From positions 1-20,384 of IMG/VR virus record IMGVR_UViG_3300009159_000418: 20,384 nt of DNA; one strand, given 5' to 3'. The position numbers and the translations under genes were made by a program. Below the pieces are notes generated by a model. It made no database searches, was not told where the DNA came from, and was given only the letters and a program-made list of their open reading frames with translations. This document shows, in pieces, positions 13,334 to 19,303 of the stretch. The stretch is from a virus. Position 1 is the stretch's first letter, and every line of letters starts with the position of its first letter.

Positions 13334-13782
13334 TATCTTATCAATCTACCGAAATTGAAAGGCTGTCTCTCTGAGTCTGATATGGTTCCTGAACTGTCCA
13401 CATCGTATTCAACACCTGACTTCAATATCAATTCAAATTCTTCTCTGAATTTTTCTTTATAATATTTCATCTTTTCTCTAAAAGCATCACCGTTGGGATC
13501 AAAAGTGCTTAATTTAGGATAGATGTAATAGGCCAGCACGTGATAACACGCGGCTCTGGTGAACTGTGAGGTGGTTAATTTGCTTGGAGACAATTTGGTT
13601 TTTGATCCAATGATCGAGATGTCATACTTGCCATATTCTGCTGTGGGAAACCACTCAATGTTCAAAAGTCTTATAATATCATCATAAGTTTTTTCGTGTA
13701 AATCAGAAAAACTTTGGATACCAAATTCTCGTATTTGTGGCTCGTATTCGATGAGATTGTCATCGTTGGCAAATTGTGACAT
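13333..13782 (-). CDS. head-tail connector/adaptor with an EF-hand loop, 149 aa
   Basis: This is a helical protein in the head-completion slot after the capsid gene. Hydrophobic helices (ARAACYHVLAYYIYPKL-type segment, residues about 75-91) and a charged coil (FREKMKYYKEKFREEFELIL) follow an N-terminal helical region. Near the C-terminus D127-V-D129-S-S131-G-T-I-S135-D-S-E138 fits the 12-residue calcium-binding EF-hand loop at positions 1, 3, 5, 6, 8, 9 and 12. This could be structural Ca2+ binding at the connector, where metal ions are known to stabilise some phage particles. It is joined to the tail terminator by TAATG. The upstream side has a small AGGT-AGG-ACCT hairpin at the ribosome site. 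Confidence 0.75.
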   Translation of the reverse strand: MSQFANDDNLIEYEPQIREFGIQSFSDLHEKTYDDIIRLLNIEWFPTAEYGKYDISIIGSKTKLSPSKLTTSQFTRAACYHVLAYYIYPKLSTFDPNGDAFREKMKYYKEKFREEFELILKSGVEYDVDSSGTISDSERQPFNFGRLIR

Positions 13783-13815
13783 ATAGAGGTCCTACCTTCA
13801 ATTAATTAATTTTTT

Positions 13816-13834
13816 TACCAAGTCCTTCTTGGTA
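13816..13834. terminator. hairpin between the sialyltransferase-like gene and the connector gene
   Basis: TACCAAG (13816-13822) pairs with CTTGGTA (13828-13834) over a 5-nt loop. On the minus strand it lies just after the stop of the sialyltransferase-like gene but is followed by A's (the T run is on the plus strand), so it is not a textbook terminator for leftward transcription. It may be an RNA-processing or stabilising hairpin ahead of the connector gene. Confidence 0.35.
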
Positions 13835-13837
13835 GCA

Positions 13838-14365
13838 TTATTTAGCGGATGTGAGTGTTTGAATCAAATGATTCACTGTGATATTGCTAATGCGGATGCC
13901 AGCTGGATTGTGTCCCACCAAAACAATGTTGTGTTCTCTGCCCCATCGCTCCAATAATCGCTTGGCGGAATTGGTCATTTTGTTTATAAGCTGAGTTTTT
14001 TTATATTGCAAATCAAATATGCTGTGATTATTATCCCCCCAATCACAGCCCAGTATATAGATGGTAGAAAATTTTAAATTCATGGCCAATCGCACTGCCA
14101 ACAATCCGCTGTTGTGTGGTTGATCCAGTGTGGTGTATAACACTTCTTGCCATGCGGGCAGTTGTTTCTGTCCATTGCAACCATAATAAGTCACTCCGGG
14201 TTCTATCATAATATTGGGTCTTAAGGATCTGTCAAACACCACCACGTGATTGACAGATCGATGCTGTCGGATATAATTGCAACCTATTTCATTGTCTTGT
14301 GGCGTTATTGATTTGTGTAGATCTAGTGATGATGGTCCGTTGAACCAAACCAGGCAATGAGTCAT
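13838..14365 (-). CDS. DUF115/sialyltransferase-like protein, 175 aa, moron-like insertion
   Basis: The layout recalls sugar-nucleotide-using enzymes of the DUF115/MptE and sialyltransferase-like group: a phosphate-binding-like NGPSS near the start (residues 9-13), a VVVFDRS strand with an acidic residue (41-47), and a C-terminal SGLLAVRLAMNLKFSTIYILGCDWG block (86-110), where the G-C-D pattern holds a conserved acidic residue. The group transfers sugars such as sialic acid in related proteins, but no specific substrate is shown. The gene sits directly after the capsid gene, between a terminator and another hairpin, and looks a little richer in G+C than the connector gene. That suggests late acquisition. 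A role in capsid or host-surface glycosylation is inference. Confidence 0.65.
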   Translation of the reverse strand: MTHCLVWFNGPSSLDLHKSITPQDNEIGCNYIRQHRSVNHVVVFDRSLRPNIMIEPGVTYYGCNGQKQLPAWQEVLYTTLDQPHNSGLLAVRLAMNLKFSTIYILGCDWGDNNHSIFDLQYKKTQLINKMTNSAKRLLERWGREHNIVLVGHNPAGIRISNITVNHLIQTLTSAK

Positions 14366-14378
14366 TGTGTCTAAACAA

Positions 14379-14402
14379 GAAAGGCCCAGTTAAGGGCCTC
14401 TC
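14379..14402 (-). terminator. intrinsic terminator after the major capsid gene
   Basis: On the minus strand GAGAGGCCC pairs with GGGCCTTTC (one G-U), loop TTAACT, followed by TTGTTT. The stem is nine pairs with a G+C-rich upper part, and the hairpin begins 28 nt past the capsid stop. It would reduce, not necessarily end, transcription into the downstream genes, giving excess capsid mRNA. Confidence 0.75.
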
Positions 14403-14429
14403 TCATAGTCAAACTAATAAAATCAATTA

Positions 14430-15308
14430 TTAGCTGATTATTCTGTCGCCTCTTACAAGACAGGCATAAGATTCTTTTAGAATCCCATTTCCTCTTGCAG
14501 TGGTAGCAACATATTCTGTAGAACGTTTTGAAGCGTCTCTTTGAGTTTCTAATCTCAAAGGTCTTTTCAACACGTGAGCGACTGCCATTGGAGAAAATAC
14601 TGCACCAAAAGCACCGTTGCTGGAATCAGCCGCGATTGCTGTTGATTGGAATATTTTCACGTTGAACAATCTTCCTACATATGCAGATGAAGATAATAAT
14701 GAATTACCTACGTCTGACACGTGTGGAGCGACAGAAGCCGCATATCCTGCTTGTGTTAAAACTTTAGCAATGTTATACGCTTGTCCTGGATGTAACACAC
14801 AGAAGTAATCTCCTGATACATCAGTTGGAGCATTTACATTTCTAAGTTTGTAAACAGCTTGAAGGATAGTGTCTGGAGTAATCTCACCTGTGCTGGTTCC
14901 TACCACGTTAGTTGTGATAAGGGCTTCAGTGAAAACTCCAAAAGCATCTACGTCTATTTTCTCACCGATAGCAGATCCTAGTAATTGTCCCACATCAGAT
15001 CCCATGTTTCTAGCAGTAGATTCTGCTAAAAGGTCTGATACGTCAACTCTAGAACCGATTTCTGATGCGGCAATAGTGATTGTTGATAATGCTACCGCTG
15101 TGTCAGATAGGTCATCTGTTTGACCTGGTGCTGATGCAGAGATAGAAGGATAAACTGGAATTTGTGCAGTTAATCCTGGTATTGATGTCATGTCATAGAC
15201 AGTGAATAAACTGCCTGCGATTGACTTTTCTTGTTGTGTAAACATTGCTTCTTGAAGAATATTCGTCAAGAGAGCCGTGTCTGCTGTTTGTAATTCTGGA
15301 CTTGCCAT
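14430..15308 (-). CDS. major capsid protein, 292 aa
   Basis: This is the most abundant-type gene of the head cluster: it lies straight after the scaffold, has a strong context, and is followed by a terminator. Composition is Ala/Ser/Thr/Val-rich and acidic in the N-terminal third. Motifs typical of HK97-fold coats of marine siphophages and gene-transfer-agent-like phages include IPGLTAQIPVYPSISASAPGQTDDLSDTAVALSTITIAASEIGSRVDVSDLL near residues 43-94 and a C-terminal P-domain-like KRPLRLETQRDASKRSTEYVATTARGNGIL. No separate protease-cleaved N-terminal delta domain is seen, which fits the presence of a separate scaffold and the absence of a recognisable protease. A GGAG about 10 nt before the ATG serves as ribosome site. 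Confidence 0.88.
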   Translation of the reverse strand: MASPELQTADTALLTNILQEAMFTQQEKSIAGSLFTVYDMTSIPGLTAQIPVYPSISASAPGQTDDLSDTAVALSTITIAASEIGSRVDVSDLLAESTARNMGSDVGQLLGSAIGEKIDVDAFGVFTEALITTNVVGTSTGEITPDTILQAVYKLRNVNAPTDVSGDYFCVLHPGQAYNIAKVLTQAGYAASVAPHVSDVGNSLLSSSAYVGRLFNVKIFQSTAIAADSSNGAFGAVFSPMAVAHVLKRPLRLETQRDASKRSTEYVATTARGNGILKESYACLVRGDRIIS

Positions 15309-15339
15309 GATACAAAACTCCTATAGTTGGTTAGCGTCC

Positions 15340-16050
15340 CTATACGTTGATGCGAGGATATTTCTTCGCTCTCAATTCCTTGTATAAGGCTCGTTGTTTA
15401 GGATCGTTAAGATCCAACTTGGCTAAATCAACTTCAGTTGCCTTTGCACTATTAGATGTGTTTGACTGAGATCCACCACCCGATGGTCCCGCTGTGACGA
15501 AATGAGGATTTTCTTTCAAGAACGTTGAAACCAATCCATCTATCGACATAGGGTCACCACTTTCGGTGTATCTTGTTCGTCCTGTTTTAGTATCTAACAC
15601 TTCAACTTCACCGGCTTCTGACATTCTAACTTGATCTCGAACAAGTCTTACAACTTGATCTGGATTGATAGCTTTCTTAGTTGATGCCGCATTTAACAAT
15701 GTGCCATCCACTTTGATTTTAGTCAGTTCCTGAGTTAAAGTAGAGATCTTCTGGATAGCTTTATCAGCTTGTTCCTTCAGGATCTTTTCAAACTCACCCT
15801 TTTCTTTCGCTTGCTGAATTCGGAGTTCTTCCTCTTTCTGCGTCAGCGATCGATAATGCTCAACATCTACATTTTCGTATTTTTTTGCAATCTTAGCTTC
15901 AGTCTTTCTTCTGACCTCAGCTGCGACAGCGTCCAATTCCGTTTGTGTGTAGATTCTGGTTGATTCAGCTTCTTGAGAAGCGTTTTTAGAGCCTTCCTTG
16001 GGTGCCTCAATAACACCTTCTGTAGTGGCTTGCAATGTTTCTTGACTCAT
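15340..16050 (-). CDS. capsid scaffolding protein, 236 aa
   Basis: Acidic/basic alternation and a long coiled coil (residues about 35-112, QTELDAVAAEVRRKTEAKIAKKYENVDVEHYRSLTQKEEELR and on) precede a more globular part (VDGTLLNAASTKKAINPDQVVRLVRDQV) and a C-terminal tail with basic RAKKYPRINV likely to contact the coat protein. This is the pattern of gp20/DUF4355-type scaffolds directly upstream of capsid genes. GGAGG lies 6 nt before the ATG at 16050. A longer in-frame start 51 nt upstream lacks this site and is rejected. The scaffold directs procapsid assembly and is removed before or during packaging. Confidence 0.85.
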   Translation of the reverse strand: MSQETLQATTEGVIEAPKEGSKNASQEAESTRIYTQTELDAVAAEVRRKTEAKIAKKYENVDVEHYRSLTQKEEELRIQQAKEKGEFEKILKEQADKAIQKISTLTQELTKIKVDGTLLNAASTKKAINPDQVVRLVRDQVRMSEAGEVEVLDTKTGRTRYTESGDPMSIDGLVSTFLKENPHFVTAGPSGGGSQSNTSNSAKATEVDLAKLDLNDPKQRALYKELRAKKYPRINV

Positions 16051-16115
16051 CGTAGTCCTCCATTTGTTGTTTACAAGGGTAGGATAGGCCCCTCGATGCA
16101 ACTATTTAGCAGTGA

Positions 16116-16319
16116 TTATCGTATGTTGAAAAAACTTGTGCTGATGCTCCACAGCACCAATAGCAAGGATGCAACCACTGTAATCAGTTTGATCCACAGC
16201 ATGATGTTTTCTATGCAGATCCTTTGTTTCTTGCTTCGTATCAATTGTCTTTGCAGTAGGATGGATTTCTTGGTAAGTGTGTCTATTCTTTTAAGGAGAT
16301 TGCGTTCTAAACGATTCAT
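16116..16319 (-). CDS. small single-span membrane protein, 67 aa
   Basis: A basic amphipathic N-terminal coil (RLERNLLKRIDTLTKKSILLQRQLIRSKKQR) precedes one transmembrane segment (about residues 42-62, LWIKLITVVASLLLVLWSIS) close to the C-terminus. It could be a holin, a spanin-like component or a membrane anchor for assembly. The topology (N-terminus in, tail anchor) fits several. The ribosome site (AAAGG) abuts the ATG, which is unusual, and no other in-frame Met precedes it. The stop lies about 65 nt before the scaffold start. It is unusual to find a membrane gene between packaging and scaffold genes. Confidence 0.65.
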   Translation of the reverse strand: MNRLERNLLKRIDTLTKKSILLQRQLIRSKKQRICIENIMLWIKLITVVASLLLVLWSISTSFFNIR

Positions 16320-16326
16320 CCTTTAT

Positions 16327-16977
16327 TTACTTTTTTTCTGTGTCTCGGTAATCGTAGTCAAAAGAACCTTGCTCTCGTTCTGTGATGATCCATTTGGGTT
16401 CTGTTTCCACACTCCAATCATGAGTATTGACCAATCTGTTTATTAAGGGTGGTTGATTGAGATCTGTGCCCATGTTTGAATCAAATACTTTTAATCTATT
16501 ATTGGGCTGTATGGCATAATTGCCTGAATCTAATTCTATCACATGACCGCATTTGTGTTGATCTGGTTTGCCAGCATAACCATAATTTAATTCATTGTAA
16601 TCACCTTCTGTCCAATCCAGTGTGAATAGGTATTTGCCTTGTAATGTTTTTTTACTTCTGGTAATGAATTGCATCCTCGCTCCTGCCAATTGATGGAATG
16701 TGGTCACAGCAACATTATAACTGAAACTATCCCATAGAACTAATTCTGTCAATGGCACTTCTTGTGTGTCTTTATTTTTGCAAAATGCTGATACAGGTGC
16801 TCTCCACCACACACCACCATCCTCCATCATGAAATGAAACAGTGGTGATTGTTTGGGTATTGAACACACACCAAACACCACACATTTAAAATATAAATTA
16901 TGGCTGTCTCTTTGATCTCTAAGATAATTGCCTCTTACATAACATTCTATTAATGGTATGTTGGCATTAAGATACAT
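16327..16977 (-). CDS. conserved hypothetical phage protein, 216 aa
   Basis: The start at 16977 overlaps the previous gene by 11 nt. The open frame runs 31 codons upstream through the neighbour, and that longer form is judged spurious. The N-terminus (MYLNANIPLIECYVRGNYL) and the FHFMMEDGGVWWRAPVSAFC block (about residues 49-68) match a pattern I associate with proteins of many marine phages of SAR11 and cyanobacteria, of unknown function. The middle (YAGKPDQHKCGHVIELDSGNYAIQPNNRLKVFD) looks beta-rich, and the end is acidic and Arg/Glu-rich. The family's constant position near terminase and portal suggests a virion or packaging role. No catalytic residues were identified. Confidence 0.75.
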   Translation of the reverse strand: MYLNANIPLIECYVRGNYLRDQRDSHNLYFKCVVFGVCSIPKQSPLFHFMMEDGGVWWRAPVSAFCKNKDTQEVPLTELVLWDSFSYNVAVTTFHQLAGARMQFITRSKKTLQGKYLFTLDWTEGDYNELNYGYAGKPDQHKCGHVIELDSGNYAIQPNNRLKVFDSNMGTDLNQPPLINRLVNTHDWSVETEPKWIITEREQGSFDYDYRDTEKK

Positions 16978-17239
16978 TAGATATTTTCTTTTTGTGATCC
17001 ATGTTGACTGGTTCCTTGCCCACGTTCTTTGTGGGAGCATACAGTTCCAACATCTCTTTGGCTCTGGCATGAGCGGCTGTTTTTAATTTTAATAGGGCCT
17101 TCCTAGCTCGCTGTGCGTGTAGTCGGCTGGGATCAGCCATGCACTTGTTGAAGTGCAGGATGTATTCATTGTATAATTGTTGTATCTGTAGATGCCTGCT
17201 GGATTCCACCGGCAACCTATACATTCTCCTTACTACCAT
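16967..17239 (-). CDS. small helical basic protein, 90 aa
   Basis: The ATG at 17239 forms a TAATG with the SpeD-like stop. A second in-frame ATG five codons later (17224) has an AAGGAG too close for normal spacing, so the exact start is uncertain. The protein is nearly all helix (HLQIQQLYNEYILHFNKCMADP, RLHAQRARKALLKLKTAAHARAKEMLELY) and basic, ending KKKISNVS. The ARKALLKLK-AHARAKEMLELY helix resembles small phage proteins in similar positions in marine phages. DNA condensation or a packaging role is possible but unproven. Confidence 0.65.
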   Translation of the reverse strand: MVVRRMYRLPVESSRHLQIQQLYNEYILHFNKCMADPSRLHAQRARKALLKLKTAAHARAKEMLELYAPTKNVGKEPVNMDHKKKISNVS

Positions 17240-17616
17240 TACAGTATATATTCGAAACCGTGCTCTCGATCTAAAAATTTGTAATCTACCAGTAGAACAC
17301 CAAAGTATTCATCTAACCAATCTGTGACATCTTTTATTTCAAAATCCTTGCAAGAATATACATCCAATTGGATCACATTGGGACGGGGTTCATTCCAACA
17401 GTGTATTGCGATGTGTGATGTTTCAATTATAGCTGTGCCTGACCAACCCACATTGCCTTCTGCAGGACAATAGGCAGTGAAAGGACCTGCTAATATTTTC
17501 ATATCTATTCTTGAGATTAAATCTTGTAGTGCTGAATCTAAATCAAAGTCTTTGTTAGGAGCCTGATCCACTAGAGCACGAACTAAAAGGTGCTTGTGCA
17601 CCAACTTGGGTTCCAT
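17239..17616 (-). CDS. speD: S-adenosylmethionine decarboxylase-like pyruvoyl enzyme, 125 aa
   Basis: The prokaryotic AdoMetDC signature is intact: ETS67-H-I-A-I-H72-C-W-N-E, then C89 about 17 residues on. By alignment with class 1B SpeD from memory, S67 is the residue that becomes the pyruvoyl group after self-cleavage, H72 and C89 are the catalytic pair. The usual Glu before the Ser is Thr here and the usual WPE is WNE. The enzyme would make decarboxylated AdoMet for spermidine synthesis; related phage proteins are reported to have other amino-acid decarboxylase activities. Length (125 aa) fits a single-domain class 1B. It sits between a 45-aa protein and a helical protein in the head cluster with TAATG on both sides, so it is expressed late, consistent with polyamines neutralising packaged DNA. 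Confidence 0.8.
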   Translation of the reverse strand: MEPKLVHKHLLVRALVDQAPNKDFDLDSALQDLISRIDMKILAGPFTAYCPAEGNVGWSGTAIIETSHIAIHCWNEPRPNVIQLDVYSCKDFEIKDVTDWLDEYFGVLLVDYKFLDREHGFEYIL

Positions 17617-17753
17617 TACTTTTTCTTATACCCACTTGCGTAGATTGCACGGGCCTGTTTCATTGCGGCTTCTTTAGTTTTGTAAACTTTGCCTGAACTG
17701 CCCCATCTCCAACCCACTGCTTTGCCTTTACTGTAAGATTTATGAACTGGCAT
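17616..17753 (-). CDS. small conserved phage protein, 45 aa (RWGSSGKVY...RAIYASGYK motif)
   Basis: The ORF is MPVHKSYSKGKAVGWRWG... ending RAIYASGYKKK. The GWRWGSSGKVYKTKEAAMKQARAIYASGY pattern is one I associate with small proteins found near portal and capsid genes of many podo- and siphophages, of uncertain function. It is strongly basic. It starts 2 nt after the portal stop and its own stop overlaps the SpeD-like start (TAATG). A role in packaged DNA binding or procapsid assembly is a guess. Confidence 0.75.
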   Translation of the reverse strand: MPVHKSYSKGKAVGWRWGSSGKVYKTKEAAMKQARAIYASGYKKK

Positions 17754-17755
17754 GA

Positions 17756-19303
17756 TTACATCTCCTGAACAGGATGAACCCATCCTTGATTGGCAAGAAC
17801 GATATGTTCTTCTTGCGTGGCAACCATTCTTGTTTCACCTGTGATAGGATCTGTCATCTCGTGTGGTAATACTATATCATAATTTGCTTCTTCACTCACA
17901 GTATCAAGATCTAAAATTCTTGTGTCATTGATAGCTGCCAGTTCATCTTCATCAAGATCTAATAGGTCTAATATTTTAATATCAATGGCTGATTTAACTC
18001 TTGGATCTGTGGGATTAGAATCAGCGGCTTTCTTTAATAGATCCATTTCAAAATTTTTATCTCTCACTTGGAATTGTGAAGGATATTCAATCTCTCCATC
18101 AAATGTCATGTTCATCCAACGAGCGAACAATCTCCAGATCTGTTCTTCTGCTAATTCTAAATTTCTTGCCTTTTCATTTAATTTTACATCCAACTGGAGC
18201 ATCTCCGTCTGAAGGGCAACTCCGGACATGGCTCGTGTTTCTATGGCTCTCATGGAACCTAAAAATGCCATTCTATCGATGGCTTCAATTTTGCTTTTAA
18301 CAGAATTCAATATTGAGTCTATGGATTGTCCTGATGGTTGTAATAGTGATGGTCTTAATCCTGGATCAAGATCGTTGGGCATATTGATTATGGCACCTGC
18401 TCCTGCTGATGCTTGGGTCTCGATTGTTTTTACGAGAGAAGGATGTCCCGATAATCTTATGGTCTGTTCAATTTCTGATAATTCATTGTAGATGCCATTC
18501 TGCATATCTGCAATATCTCCAATGTCTGACACACCAATTCCTCTGGTGGGAGATCTCTGTGCATAAACCCAAACCACAGGCACCTTGCCTATATTGTTAG
18601 GTTTAACTTCTACAACTTTTAAAGCATTTTTCTTATTGGGTTCATAAGATTCAATTGTGATAGAATCTTTTGTAATAGTTCTCACATAAAATTGGATGTT
18701 GACATTGTCTGCTCTTATTTCTCTTTCTAACAGTTTTACATAACTGCACTCGTATAGACCACTTGGTAATCTTGTGAATGACCAATCTAAAATGTTGTCG
18801 GGTGTATAGATTGAAACATAGGGGCGTAAACCTTGTTCAAGTTCCTCGGCGCGAGTGCCCACATTGACATCTGATTTATCCACAAGACAGATCACATGAC
18901 CATAAACAGAACTTAAAATATTCACGTCTTTCATAAATGAATCCCATGTTCGTCCTTCAAGGTCTGCATCTTTTAAGAATGCTTCTAACTCTGGCATATC
19001 TTCCATGGAACCAAAATCTCTATCTGGTTCAGTTCTAAATAAGAATGAGTTAAAAATATGCACCACTGATTTACAATGGTTGTCCAATGGAGTTTGTGAT
19101 AATCTAGAGATGTATTCTCCGGAACTTTCCATTATATATTTGGTTAGATAATTGCCAAATCTATATTCTACTCCACCGAGGTAGCTTCGGATAAGAAATT
19201 CCCAACGTCTAACATAATTTTGATATTCTGGATGAGTGGGCAATCCTAGAGCATTAAAACCGCCCAATTCCTTGCCGGTATTTACTGAACTAAATTCTGC
19301 CAT
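17756..19303 (-). CDS. portal protein, 515 aa
   Basis: The dodecameric portal is the DNA entry ring and packaging motor platform. The gene directly follows terL (14-nt overlap) and is preceded by AGGAG 7 nt before the ATG. Features expected for the DUF4055/gp6-type portals are the N-terminal helix-rich clip/wing (MAEFSSVNTGKELGGFN, NYLTKYIMESSGEYISRLSQTPLDNHCKSVVHIF), a central stem/wing region with QRSPTRGIGVSDIGDIADMQNGIYNELSEIEQTIRLSGHPSLV (about residues 250-290), and a long helical crown (KSKIEAIDRMAFLGSMRAIETRAMSGVALQTEMLQLDVKLNEKARNLELAEEQIWRLFARWM). The C-terminus is acidic. Length is typical for a siphophage portal. Confidence 0.88.
   Translation of the reverse strand: MAEFSSVNTGKELGGFNALGLPTHPEYQNYVRRWEFLIRSYLGGVEYRFGNYLTKYIMESSGEYISRLSQTPLDNHCKSVVHIFNSFLFRTEPDRDFGSMEDMPELEAFLKDADLEGRTWDSFMKDVNILSSVYGHVICLVDKSDVNVGTRAEELEQGLRPYVSIYTPDNILDWSFTRLPSGLYECSYVKLLEREIRADNVNIQFYVRTITKDSITIESYEPNKKNALKVVEVKPNNIGKVPVVWVYAQRSPTRGIGVSDIGDIADMQNGIYNELSEIEQTIRLSGHPSLVKTIETQASAGAGAIINMPNDLDPGLRPSLLQPSGQSIDSILNSVKSKIEAIDRMAFLGSMRAIETRAMSGVALQTEMLQLDVKLNEKARNLELAEEQIWRLFARWMNMTFDGEIEYPSQFQVRDKNFEMDLLKKAADSNPTDPRVKSAIDIKILDLLDLDEDELAAINDTRILDLDTVSEEANYDIVLPHEMTDPITGETRMVATQEEHIVLANQGWVHPVQEM

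Noticed and set aside
14366-14429. Own promoter for the sialyltransferase-like moron
   Set aside because: TTGATT and TTGACT boxes exist, but no -10 lies at acceptable distance outside the terminator.
16978-17070. Longer start of the 216-aa gene at 17070
   Set aside because: It lies inside the preceding gene in another frame and adds a segment without conserved character.
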